A stretch of DNA of 42,336 nucleotides from JAUVZL01 sp965603515 (GTDB lineage: Bacteria > Hydrothermota > Tepidihabitantia > SM23-42). Of the stretch, positions 32,036 to 40,220 are shown piece by piece (the stretch's first letter is position 1; each line of letters opens with the position of its first letter). The notes beneath the pieces were generated by a model. The model was not told where the DNA came from, did not search any database, and saw nothing but the letters and a program-made list of their open reading frames with translations. The DNA lies in assembly GCA_965603515.1 (NCBI GenBank), contig CBFDDH010000022.1, forward strand, positions 1 to 42,336, written 5' to 3'. Made by a program: the position numbers and the translations under genes.

Positions 32036-32581
32036 ATGTGGGTACCAGAGAATTTATTCTTGACCAAAGGTGTTGGAAAGCACAAAGCTAAACTGGCAAG
32101 TTTTGAGGCAGCATTACGTAATGCTGGTATTGCTCATTTCAATATCGTAAGGGTATCAAGTATCTTACCTCCCAAAATAAAGATTCTACCCAGGAGCAAA
32201 GGCACTACGTCTTTATCAGCAGGGGAAATAGTTTATGCAGTGATGGCTGAGTGCAGTACAAATGAGTCACATCGTCTCATAGCTGCCTCAATCGGCGTTG
32301 CGATACCTAAGGACCGTACACAATACGGCTATTTGTCTGAATATCACTCGTGTGGAGAAACTGAGATTAGAGCCTCAGATAAAGCCGAAGATTTAGCCGC
32401 GCAGATGTTAGCAACGACCCTTGGTGTTCCTTTTGACCCTGACACGAGTTATGACGAGAGAAAAGAGATCTGGAAGATTTCCAGTAAGATCGTCAAGACA
32501 ACGGCAATTACTCAAACCGCGATCGGCGATAAAAATAGCTTATGGACAACTGTGGTCGCTGCTGCAGTTTTTGTACCGTAA
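32036..32581 (+). CDS. pdaD: Pyruvoyl-dependent arginine decarboxylase
   Basis: A self-processing decarboxylase (PvlArgDC) that makes agmatine from arginine, feeding polyamine synthesis, typical of archaea and certain bacteria. It is 181 residues. The cleavage site is in IVRVSSILPPKI; cleavage before the second serine (Ser42) would create the pyruvoyl group on the alpha chain. Other family blocks are GEIVYAVMAECSTNESHRLIAASIGVAIP, YGYLSEYHSCGETE (with an active-site Glu), and the C-terminal AAAVFVP. The ATG has AAGGAG at 32025-32030, which begins two bases after the 3' end of tRNA-Ala, so both are probably one transcript. It converges with the YhfC-like gene, with 7 bases between stops. Confidence 0.94.
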   Translation: MWVPENLFLTKGVGKHKAKLASFEAALRNAGIAHFNIVRVSSILPPKIKILPRSKGTTSLSAGEIVYAVMAECSTNESHRLIAASIGVAIPKDRTQYGYLSEYHSCGETEIRASDKAEDLAAQMLATTLGVPFDPDTSYDERKEIWKISSKIVKTTAITQTAIGDKNSLWTTVVAAAVFVP

Positions 32582-32588
32582 TTTTTAT

Positions 32589-33737
32589 CTACGGATCGGT
32601 TGAGTTTGTAGTCCATTTTTCATAATACAATTTGATTATAAGAATGCTTGCTATTGCAAAGGGAAGCAAGGCAAGCTCTATAAACCAGGTTGATACTGTA
32701 TTAACATATCCAGCTAAATGAGCATAACCTGCAATAGCATCAATTGCCGTCATAATAAGGAATCCAGCCCAGAAATATATTTGTTTTTTTCTAACGACTG
32801 ACAAAACAACTAAGGCTCGTGAACTGGTGTGACACAGGATGGCGATTATTCTTTCAACCGGCGCTACAAGAAAAAATACAGGTGTATGAATTGTCGCATT
32901 GGCCAGACCAGTTATGATATCGCTGCTTCCTGGAGAGTCTGAAATGACCATGGCAAAGGCGCCGATTTGAGAAAATCCAAGGAGTAAAGCCTCGATCGTA
33001 CCAGCACCAAGTCCAATACCGATACCTCTTTGTGCATTTTCATATATTCCCTTTATGAACAATACAAAGACCAGGGTTACGCCGATTTCAAAAACGCCAG
33101 TGAGCAGACCAATATAAATGCTGCCAAGGGATAGATAACCAGTTTGTCCAAATGATTCTTTCAAGAATTCAAGGATAGGGTTATTAAAAAAATAGGCGAA
33201 GCCAAACTTCAAAACAATACCGACAAACCAGGTGCCAACACCGATTAATGGCCATTTGAATGAGCTGTTACTTCTTACTTTCCATCCAATTAATAAAACG
33301 ACACAAATCAGTATAATCAAAATGCCGGAAACAAATATTGAAACAAGCATGTTTTTTGATGACATTTCAGTAAGCCGGATCGTCCATTTACCTGCTGCTT
33401 CTTTAGTACTAACTCTAATAACGATTGGTTCTGAATTGTTCAAGGACCCAAAAATCTCGTTAATGTATTCAAATGCTCCATCGTTGGTGTAGTTCCCGAT
33501 CACTTCATAACCACCGCCACCTAACCAGATATTCACCTCGCCGTGTTCCAATTCACTCTTGAAGTCAAATACCATTCTGCTATTGTTCTCTGACAGGGTG
33601 AATTCAAACGAATACAAGCTCGTGTCTTTATCCGGAGTTTCAATGCCGTTGTGCTCCAAAAGGAGGCGGCCGAATAGTAGCTGAGGTACAAGTAATATTG
33701 CGGACAAAAAGATTTTGTGTTTAGGGGATATTTTCAT
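32589..33737 (-). CDS. YhfC-family glutamic-type intramembrane protease with extracytoplasmic domain
   Basis: A 382-residue membrane protein. Residues 1-25 form a signal peptide or first helix (IFLSAILLVPQLLFG). Residues 26-125 look like an extracytoplasmic beta-sandwich (YSFEFTLSENNSRMVFDFKSELEHGEVNIWLGGGGYEV; GKWTIRLTEMSS). From residue 130 there are about eight membrane helices of the YhfC type. The likely active-site motifs are RGIGIGLGAGTIEALLLGF (Glu) and FFLVAPVERIIAILCHTSSRALVV (Glu and His in a helix). YhfC proteins are relatives of the CPBP/Rce1 glutamic proteases; the substrate is unknown. Its promoter is leaderless in geometry and faces the EamA gene. The ectodomain is an unusual addition. 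Confidence 0.82.
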   Translation of the reverse strand: MKISPKHKIFLSAILLVPQLLFGRLLLEHNGIETPDKDTSLYSFEFTLSENNSRMVFDFKSELEHGEVNIWLGGGGYEVIGNYTNDGAFEYINEIFGSLNNSEPIVIRVSTKEAAGKWTIRLTEMSSKNMLVSIFVSGILIILICVVLLIGWKVRSNSSFKWPLIGVGTWFVGIVLKFGFAYFFNNPILEFLKESFGQTGYLSLGSIYIGLLTGVFEIGVTLVFVLFIKGIYENAQRGIGIGLGAGTIEALLLGFSQIGAFAMVISDSPGSSDIITGLANATIHTPVFFLVAPVERIIAILCHTSSRALVVLSVVRKKQIYFWAGFLIMTAIDAIAGYAHLAGYVNTVSTWFIELALLPFAIASILIIKLYYEKWTTNSTDP

Positions 33738-33742
33738 ATACT

Positions 33743-33770
33743 ATTATATTCTCCGGAGATTTGCTGTCAA
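33743..33770 (-). promoter_or_regulatory. Sigma70-like promoter of the YhfC-like gene, leaderless geometry
   Basis: On the minus strand, TTGACA (33770-33765), a 16-base spacer containing CTCCGGAG, then TATAAT (33748-33743). Five bases later is the ATG at 33737. Confidence 0.8.
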
Positions 33771-33780
33771 GCCGGCTTGA
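33767..33780. promoter_or_regulatory. Perfect palindrome joining two divergent -35 elements
   Basis: TCAAGCCGGCTTGA is a 14-base perfect palindrome whose two ends are parts of the back-to-back -35 hexamers of the YhfC-like gene and the EamA gene. The hexamers are separated by only GCCGGC. It is a natural candidate operator for a dimeric regulator controlling both genes. Confidence 0.65.
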
Positions 33781-33804
33781 ATTATCGGTATATATGAATA
33801 CAAT
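33777..33804 (+). promoter_or_regulatory. Sigma70-like promoter of the EamA gene, leaderless geometry
   Basis: TTGAAT at 33777-33782, a 16-base spacer, then TACAAT at 33799-33804. Six bases later is the ATG at 33811, without a Shine-Dalgarno site. Confidence 0.75.
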
Positions 33805-33810
33805 ACGCAT

Positions 33811-34710
33811 ATGCACAAAAAGATCGATAAGAAAATGCTTGGCACCTTGACTGTATTGGGAGCGAGTGTTATGTGGGCAATTGAACCTATCCTGGCAAAA
33901 CTTTCGTACCAGAACACTGATTTTATAAATACCTTTGCCGCCCGAACGATATTTGCTTTTGCAATCATTGCAGTATATGTTATCGTTTTTAAAATAAAAC
34001 ATCTTCCAGTTAAGAGGCAGCACATACCCAAGCTAATATACGTATCCCTTATTGCAACACTCTTTGCCGATTTGATGTATATCTATGCCTTAACCCGGGT
34101 GCCAGTTATCAATGCAGTCATAATCGGTCACATGCAACCGATTTTCATTGTATTTCTTGGATTTCTCGTACTCAAACAAGACAGGATCACAAAACCTGAC
34201 TATCTCGGAATACTATTCATGATTGTTGCGGGGATAATGGTTACAACAAAGACACTCGGTAATTTCGTCGGATTCAGGTTTGGTACGATTGGAGACATCT
34301 ATGTCTTATCAGCAACAGTAGCCTGGGCAACAACTGCAATAGTTGCACGCAAGTACTTGAGATCACTTGATGCAGGGATAATCGCCTTTTACCGATTTTT
34401 CTTTGCAGGTATTATTTTTATCGCTTATGTTTTGGTTTTTAGAGATCTTAAGATTGTCAATATCTATCAGGTCTTACTCGGGTTTACCATTGGTATCGGC
34501 ACCATTTTATATTATGAAGGGATAAGACTGATCAAGGCTGCACAGGTTTCCGCACTTGAACTTTCTGCGCCTTTTTTCGCAATCTTTTTAGGCTATCTGG
34601 TTTTAAGAGAAGTAATTACCTCAATGCAATTCCTCGGTATTTTGTTCCTTCTAGCTGGTATCTACTTCCTTTCCAAAAAAGAGAAGAATACCAGGGTTAC
34701 AGGTACTTAA
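33811..34710 (+). CDS. EamA-family (DMT superfamily) transporter
   Basis: A 299-residue inner-membrane exporter-like protein with ten predicted helices in two EamA repeats. Repeat 1 is about residues 10-145 (VLGASVMWAIEPILAKLSY ... LGILFMIVAGIMVTT) and repeat 2 about 160-290 (LSATVAWATTAIVARKYL ... QFLGILFLLAGIYFLSKK). The repeat-end prolines (MQPIFIVFLG; SAPFFAIFLGYLVLRE) are typical of drug/metabolite transporters. Its substrate cannot be told from sequence. It is divergent from the YhfC-like gene over a 73-base region with overlapping -35 palindromes, suggesting shared control. Confidence 0.9.
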   Translation: MHKKIDKKMLGTLTVLGASVMWAIEPILAKLSYQNTDFINTFAARTIFAFAIIAVYVIVFKIKHLPVKRQHIPKLIYVSLIATLFADLMYIYALTRVPVINAVIIGHMQPIFIVFLGFLVLKQDRITKPDYLGILFMIVAGIMVTTKTLGNFVGFRFGTIGDIYVLSATVAWATTAIVARKYLRSLDAGIIAFYRFFFAGIIFIAYVLVFRDLKIVNIYQVLLGFTIGIGTILYYEGIRLIKAAQVSALELSAPFFAIFLGYLVLREVITSMQFLGILFLLAGIYFLSKKEKNTRVTGT

Positions 34711-34743
34711 TTTTTTCTCATTACAGCACAAATCGTTGTACCA

Positions 34744-34771
34744 TTGACATCCGATTATTTCTTTTTATAAT
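34744..34771 (+). promoter_or_regulatory. Sigma70-like promoter of the FG-GAP protein gene
   Basis: TTGACA at 34744-34749, a 16-base spacer, then TATAAT at 34766-34771, 20 bases before the ATG at 34792. AGGAGG lies in the leader. Confidence 0.8.
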
Positions 34772-34791
34772 TAAGAAAATAGGAGGCAGGA

Positions 34792-37700
34792 ATGAAGAAA
34801 TTTTTTACAGTACTAATAGTTACCTTTGCGTTTTTTCCTCTTTTACTCCATGCCGTAATAATAAGGGTACCGCAGGATTATCCGACTATACAACAGGGCA
34901 TTGATGCTGCCAATGGCGGTGACATTGTTGTCGTTGCACCAGGTACATATAATGAAGAAATAACCTTAAAAGCAGATGTTATTGTACGAGGGGCTGGCGA
35001 GGAATTATCAATTATTGATGGTGGTGGCAATAGCGGTGACGTTGTGTTTGCTTCAGGTAATGATATAGACAATGATACCAAGTTCCAAGGATTTACTGTT
35101 ACCGGTGCAGTGTCTGGCGGCGGAATGCCAGGTGGCGCTGGGATTTTCTGTAATAGTGGTGCCAAACCAGATATTAGTAATAATCGAGTTACAGGCAATG
35201 ACTTTGGCATAGTTACCTGGAACCAATCTAATGCGTATATTCACAATAATGTTGTAGTTAATCAGAATTTTGATGGAATAGTAATAAGCGCCGACCCTGT
35301 AGTTATCAATAATACCGTGGTTGGAAATAGGATTGGCATTAATGATGGCGGCGGTTATGGTGCAACGGTAATGAATAATATAGTAACGTCAAGTACTCTG
35401 TATGGCGTTTATGCAGTGGGGACACCCCCGGTGCTTACCTATAACAATGTATGGAACAACGCTACCAATTATCAGAATTGTTCACCTGGTACCGGGAGTA
35501 TTTCAGCTGATCCGCTCTATGTGAATCCACCCAATGACTTTCATTTACAGACTGGCTCACCGTGTATTAATTCAGGAAATCCTGCAGCACAGTACAATGA
35601 CCCTGATGGTTCACGCAACGATATGGGTGCTTATGGTGGACCCGGCGCTGCTGTTCCAATTCCACAAGTGATACTTACGACTCCTGCTCAAAATGAGATA
35701 AACATTGCATATGATATTGATGTTTCAGCGATGTTCAATATGCCAATGGATCCAACTTCATTCGATTCAAATACTGTTCGATTATATAGCCATCAAGGTG
35801 GTTTACTCCCTGGAACGATAACCTATGATAGTATCGGGATGATGCTAACGATTGACCCGGATTATGATTTCAAATATGGGGAATGTATTACAACGATTCT
35901 AACCAGGGGCATTCAGTCGACATTAGGCGATTCACTCAATGGTTTTACCTGGTACTTTATCACGCACGTAGACAGCGGTTCAGGCGTATTTGTATTATCG
36001 ACAAATTATCCAACGGGTACTCATCCAATAAGAGAAGTAACCGCTGATTTCAATACTGACGGAAATATTGATATTTCAGTCGTCAATGCAATATCGAACA
36101 ATGTTTCGATATTCATGGGCAACGGTGATGGTACTTTTCTACCCGCAGTAAATTACAGTGTTGGTACACAGCCAGAAGGTTTATGTGTAGCTGACTTTAA
36201 TGCGGACGGTGATCTTGATATTGCAGCAGCAAATCAACTATCTGACAATACCACGATTCTTTTAGGTAATGGTGATGGTACATTTACCCAGGCTGGCAAT
36301 TATGTAACCGGGTCTGCGCCATATACGGTTACCAGTGCTGATTTCAATGGTGATGGTCATTTGGACCTTGTTTTTGCTAACATAGATCCTGATAGCGTTT
36401 CAATATTATTGGGTGATGGCTCTGGTTCTTTCTCATTATCCCTGCAATGTGCAGTGGGTAGTGAACCGCGCTCGGTTGTAAGTGGTGATTTTGATAATGA
36501 TGGTGATATTGATATAGCCACGGCGAATTCAGGCTCAAATAATATTTCTATTCTCTTAGGAGATGGCGACGGAGGTTTTTCCTCAGCAAATAATTATACG
36601 GTGGGTACATTACCCTCGGCAATATGTGTTTCTGAATTCAATGGCGACGGAAATTTGGATTTAGCAGTGACAAATAATAGTTCTGATAATGTGTCGCGTC
36701 TTTTAGGTAATGGTGATGGATCGTTCGGTTCGACGGTGCATTATTCAGTCGGGACTGGACCAATGGGTGTGTGTGCCGCTGATTTTAATGCAGATGGACA
36801 GCTTGACCTGGTCGTGGCAAATCTGTCATCTGATAATGTATCTGTGCTTTTTGGTAACGGTTCTGGTGGGTTTGACCCTGCAGTTGAGTATGCGACTGGG
36901 TCATCACCATCTGCTATAGCTTATGCTGATGTGGACAATGACTATGACCTCGATATGATCACTGTAAGCCAAAATGTAGACAGTATCGCTGTTTTGCTCA
37001 ATGAAAGCGCGTTGAACGTTACATCAACTGATCCTGTGCAGAACCAGTTACTTGTTCTAAAAACAACGGATATTCAAGCGACATTTAGCCTTGAAGTTGA
37101 TTCAGCAACTTTAAGTGATTCGACCTTCATTATGCATGGCAGTCAGTCGGGCATTCATGATGGCTTTATCAGTTATAATAGCGGTACATCGACTGTAATC
37201 CTCAATCCTGCTGACGATCTTGTTGACGGTGAAATAGTGACAGCGATATTGACTAAAGACATCCAATCACTTATCGGACCATCCCTCGGGGGATTTATTT
37301 GGGATTTTACAGCTGCTGTATCGACCCAATCAGATGGAACATTTGAAAATCCTCTCAACTTCACTGCAGGCAATCAACCGCGTGGTCTGTTTGCCGGTGA
37401 TTTTGATGCTGACTGGGATATCGATATTGCGGCAACGTCTAATCCTAATAGTGTTGTCGTTCTGCTTAATAATGGTGATGGGACTTTTGCCGCACCAGTA
37501 TACACTTCGATTGAGGGTGACCCGATTGCTCTATTTGGTGCCGACTTTGACAATGATGGCGACATAGATCTCGCATCAGCACATAATCAACCAGGCACAT
37601 CACATCTAGTTATTTTAAAAAATAATGGCAGTGGCGTTTTTACTGTATTCGCTACATATGCACCAGCAATACTCGGGCAGAATTTATCCGGGGGTGATAT

Positions 37701-38682
37701 TGATGCTGATGGGGATATTGACCTGGTAATGACTGATGGTTGGGGTTCTGGAACAAATGTCCGGGTGATGTTAAATAATGGCAATGGTAGTTATTCAGGC
37801 CCGTACACGTATACGGCTGGAACCTGGGCACGAGGTATAGCTATTAAAGATATTGATAATGATGGTGATCTGGATCTTGGTGTAACAAATGCTGGGAACG
37901 ATAATATCTCAATATTGTCGAATGATGGTGATGGTAATTTCCCGGAAATGACAAATTATGCTGTAGGTGATAATCCAGTTGCTGTTTATGGTAATGATCT
38001 TAATGATGATGGTTATGTTGACTTTGCTACAGCCAATTATAGTGGTAATAATATCACAGTGGTATTGAATAATGGCGATGGTACCTATGCAAATCCGACA
38101 GGGTATACCACCGGGAACAATACTCGAGCTCTCCATGGTGGTGATTTTGATGGCGATGGTGATATCGATCTGGTTGGAAGCAATAATGGTACAAATACTG
38201 TTGCTGTATTACTGAATAATGGTGATGGAACGTATGGTAATTTGGCAACGTATACTGTTGGAACGAACCCCTGGGGGATAATGTCTGCTGATTTTGACCT
38301 GGATGGTGCACTTGATATTGCTTGTGGAAACTACAATTCAGATAATATCACGGTTCTTTATAATACTGGCACAGGCGTTCTGGAACACGGTTTATCAGAT
38401 ATCGTCACTCAACTCAGTATTTATCCGAATCCATTCAAACAAAACACTATTATTAGATGTCGAATACTGAATACAACGAATGCTTCACTGAAAATCTATG
38501 ATGTAACTGGACGTCTTATTAGAGTATTCAACGTTGATCCGTATGATATGAATGAATCCGTGACATCGGTGTCATGGAACGGTACTGATAAGTTTGAAAG
38601 AGTAGCACCTAATGGTGTATACTTTTGTCAGTTGAATGCAAACAATCGAACAGTAACCAGACAGATCGTATTAGTACGTTAA
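34792..38682 (+). CDS. Giant secreted beta-helix/FG-GAP double-propeller protein with C-terminal sorting-like domain
   Basis: A 1296-residue exported protein. Order: signal peptide (1-20); right-handed beta-helix (about 21-283; DYPTIQQGIDAANGGDIVVVAPGTY and many NNxVxxN turns); SbsA-type Ig-like domain 1 (about 290-393; TTPAQNEINIAYDIDVSAMF); seven FG-GAP/VCBS repeats (about 403-739); Ig-like domain 2 (about 741-843; STDPVQNQLLVLKTTDIQATF); seven more repeats (about 846-1196); and a C-terminal FlgD/type-A-sorting-like domain (LSIYPNPFKQNTIIRC ... GVYFCQLNANNRTVTRQIVLVR). Each repeat of about 47 residues carries a calcium loop such as DFNADGDLDI. Seven repeats fit one seven-bladed propeller. 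It is probably surface-anchored and adhesive or glycan-related. It has its own promoter and SD, with no operon partner. Confidence 0.92.
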   Translation: MKKFFTVLIVTFAFFPLLLHAVIIRVPQDYPTIQQGIDAANGGDIVVVAPGTYNEEITLKADVIVRGAGEELSIIDGGGNSGDVVFASGNDIDNDTKFQGFTVTGAVSGGGMPGGAGIFCNSGAKPDISNNRVTGNDFGIVTWNQSNAYIHNNVVVNQNFDGIVISADPVVINNTVVGNRIGINDGGGYGATVMNNIVTSSTLYGVYAVGTPPVLTYNNVWNNATNYQNCSPGTGSISADPLYVNPPNDFHLQTGSPCINSGNPAAQYNDPDGSRNDMGAYGGPGAAVPIPQVILTTPAQNEINIAYDIDVSAMFNMPMDPTSFDSNTVRLYSHQGGLLPGTITYDSIGMMLTIDPDYDFKYGECITTILTRGIQSTLGDSLNGFTWYFITHVDSGSGVFVLSTNYPTGTHPIREVTADFNTDGNIDISVVNAISNNVSIFMGNGDGTFLPAVNYSVGTQPEGLCVADFNADGDLDIAAANQLSDNTTILLGNGDGTFTQAGNYVTGSAPYTVTSADFNGDGHLDLVFANIDPDSVSILLGDGSGSFSLSLQCAVGSEPRSVVSGDFDNDGDIDIATANSGSNNISILLGDGDGGFSSANNYTVGTLPSAICVSEFNGDGNLDLAVTNNSSDNVSRLLGNGDGSFGSTVHYSVGTGPMGVCAADFNADGQLDLVVANLSSDNVSVLFGNGSGGFDPAVEYATGSSPSAIAYADVDNDYDLDMITVSQNVDSIAVLLNESALNVTSTDPVQNQLLVLKTTDIQATFSLEVDSATLSDSTFIMHGSQSGIHDGFISYNSGTSTVILNPADDLVDGEIVTAILTKDIQSLIGPSLGGFIWDFTAAVSTQSDGTFENPLNFTAGNQPRGLFAGDFDADWDIDIAATSNPNSVVVLLNNGDGTFAAPVYTSIEGDPIALFGADFDNDGDIDLASAHNQPGTSHLVILKNNGSGVFTVFATYAPAILGQNLSGGDIDADGDIDLVMTDGWGSGTNVRVMLNNGNGSYSGPYTYTAGTWARGIAIKDIDNDGDLDLGVTNAGNDNISILSNDGDGNFPEMTNYAVGDNPVAVYGNDLNDDGYVDFATANYSGNNITVVLNNGDGTYANPTGYTTGNNTRALHGGDFDGDGDIDLVGSNNGTNTVAVLLNNGDGTYGNLATYTVGTNPWGIMSADFDLDGALDIACGNYNSDNITVLYNTGTGVLEHGLSDIVTQLSIYPNPFKQNTIIRCRILNTTNASLKIYDVTGRLIRVFNVDPYDMNESVTSVSWNGTDKFERVAPNGVYFCQLNANNRTVTRQIVLVR
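35998..37010 (+). repeat. First block of seven FG-GAP coding repeats
   Basis: Seven in-frame units of about 141-147 bases, each encoding a blade with a DxNxDGxxD-type calcium loop and an LLGNGDGxF-type end. The seventh unit is the most diverged (DVDNDYDLDM). Confidence 0.85.
37335..38380 (+). repeat. Second block of seven FG-GAP coding repeats
   Basis: Seven more in-frame units of about 141-153 bases with DxDNDGDxD-type loops and LLNNGDGTY-type ends. It repeats the Ig-like-plus-seven-blade arrangement of the first block. Confidence 0.85.
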
Positions 38683-38704
38683 TAAGATAAGTATGCCCGG
38701 ATAT

Positions 38705-39049
38705 TTATAGATTCTTCTTTATCGTATCTAATCTTTGTTTAGCGTCAGGTACATTTTTGAACCATTTCTCGAGTTTCTCGCAGATATAGTCATCACAATA
38801 TGCACAGTTTTCTACCTTTTTCTCAAGCCCGCATTTTCTAATCTCACATTCGCCACAATAGCTTATTTGAACACCTTCTGTAGCGAGGCAACCCACACAG
38901 TTGATCTGTTCAGGGGTAATCTCAGCACCAAATGCCTTGGACCAATCCTCAGCAGTCTTTTTTCTCAATTCATCGTCATTATTTTGGCGGGCGATGAAAG
39001 CAGGGCAGGCTGTACACTCAAGACCACAGATTGCAATTATTTTATCCAT
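38705..39049 (-). CDS. DUF3795 cysteine-rich protein
   Basis: A 114-residue cytosolic protein with ten Cys, likely binding zinc or an Fe-S cluster. The pattern is that of DUF3795: IAICGLECTACPAFIA at the N-terminus, INCVGCLATEGVQISYCGECEIRKCGLEKKVENCAYCDDYICEKLEKW in the middle. The start at ATG 39049 has AAGGAGG just upstream, where the leader also forms CTCCTTTTTAAGGAG that could pair over the SD. A likely promoter (TTGATT, 16 bases, TATTTT) lies upstream on the minus strand. The function of the family is unknown. It is convergent with the FG-GAP gene. Confidence 0.88.
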   Translation of the reverse strand: MDKIIAICGLECTACPAFIARQNNDDELRKKTAEDWSKAFGAEITPEQINCVGCLATEGVQISYCGECEIRKCGLEKKVENCAYCDDYICEKLEKWFKNVPDAKQRLDTIKKNL

Positions 39050-39116
39050 TTTACCTCCTTAAAAAGGAGCATACCTAATAAAAATACACAAATTCTCAAA
39101 AGAATCAAGAGAACAT

Positions 39117-40220
39117 TTATATTGTAATCTTGCGAGAAATCCTTGAAGGTATGTTTTTACTCAAATTAATTTTTTCGCAATTATGAAAATCAGCCAAATC
39201 TTTTATAGCACAGGATAAAGCTGGGATAAACTTACTGTAATTTATTCCTTTATCCTCAAGGTGCAAATTATTAATAATCAAGATTTTGTTCCGGCGATCT
39301 GCTTTTGGATCGATCCTTCCTATAAGCTGGTTTTGCCACAGAATCGGTAAGCAAAAGTATCCATATTTTCTCTTTGATTTAGGTACGTATGCTTCAAGAG
39401 TATAGTCGAAATTAAAAAGAGCTCTAGTCCTTTTTCTCGAGATGATCGAATTGTCAAAAGGGGAAAGGAAATAAACTTGAGAATTCAATAAGACATTCTT
39501 CTTCCGCAAATCACTCAGGTCTGTGGTCAATGCAAGATATGGTTTATCCAGCCCATTAATATTCACTTCAACGATTTCCCCCGATCTTTGCATTTGATCC
39601 ACCCACTGCTTCAGTTTTCCACTGATACCAATATATTTATTCATATCCTGGATAGTTGCTACACCCATTGCTTTTAGAACTCGCCTAATAAAGAACTTTT
39701 TTTCATCATCCACGCTCGGCAGAGTTGTATCTATATCTTTCGGTAGAACCCTTTCGGTAAGGTCATATACTCTCTGGAATTTTCTCCTTTCTTTAATCAT
39801 CAATTCCCCGTTCCAAAACAGTATTTCAAGTGCGGCTTTGGCTGGTTTCCAATCCCACCAAGGTCCTCGTTTTCTATTGATAGTATCTTTAAAATCGCTC
39901 GTGGCTAATGGGCCCTCTTTTTCAATCCTCGATTTGGTTTTTTTTAATAAATGTCGATATTTTTTTGTCCAGGTGCCATACCAGGAATCTTCTTTTGGTT
40001 TGTCTTTCATTTTTCGTATATAATACCGGAAGTCTTTCATCGGGATAAAAGAAGCAGCATGAGCCCAGTATTCGAAGATTTTTTTGTCTTTTGCCTGCAA
40101 ATCATAGAGAAACTGCTGTTTATAACCGGGACATCTGGTTAAAAGGACGAGGTGATGGGAACGTTCGATAACATTTATCGTATCTATCTGGATATAACCG
40201 AGCGTGTCTATTATTTTCAT
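39117..40220 (-). CDS. YcaQ/AlkX-like winged-helix DNA glycosylase (N-terminus cut off by frameshift)
   Basis: A homologue of the HTH_42 DNA glycosylases, which unhook interstrand crosslinks. Family blocks are GYIQIDTINVIERSHHLVLLTR (the Q-Ile-Asp catalytic-type motif), YEYWAHAASFIPMKDF-like FEYWAHAASFIPMKDFRYY, RGPWWDWKPAKAALEILFWNGELMIKERRKFQRVYDLTERVLP, LSPFDNSIISRKRTRALFNFDYTLEAYVPKSKRKYGYFCLPIL and IGRIDPKADR. The first in-frame ATG (40220) gives 367 residues, missing about 36 at the N-terminus. These are present upstream in frame (ISIDLSKARAFVLQKQLL) but have no start codon until an A9 run that shifts the frame from ATG 40327. With one more A the protein would be 403 residues, near the family's ~410. 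Confidence 0.8.
   Translation of the reverse strand: MKIIDTLGYIQIDTINVIERSHHLVLLTRCPGYKQQFLYDLQAKDKKIFEYWAHAASFIPMKDFRYYIRKMKDKPKEDSWYGTWTKKYRHLLKKTKSRIEKEGPLATSDFKDTINRKRGPWWDWKPAKAALEILFWNGELMIKERRKFQRVYDLTERVLPKDIDTTLPSVDDEKKFFIRRVLKAMGVATIQDMNKYIGISGKLKQWVDQMQRSGEIVEVNINGLDKPYLALTTDLSDLRKKNVLLNSQVYFLSPFDNSIISRKRTRALFNFDYTLEAYVPKSKRKYGYFCLPILWQNQLIGRIDPKADRRNKILIINNLHLEDKGINYSKFIPALSCAIKDLADFHNCEKINLSKNIPSRISRKITI

Noticed and set aside
38054..38311. His-rich minus-strand frame inside the FG-GAP gene
   Set aside because: Its odd composition simply mirrors the repetitive GATGG-type codons of the real gene on the other strand.
35998..38380. FG-GAP DNA repeats considered as CRISPR or satellite DNA
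   Set aside because: The units are in frame, diverged at the DNA level, and encode propeller blades with calcium loops.
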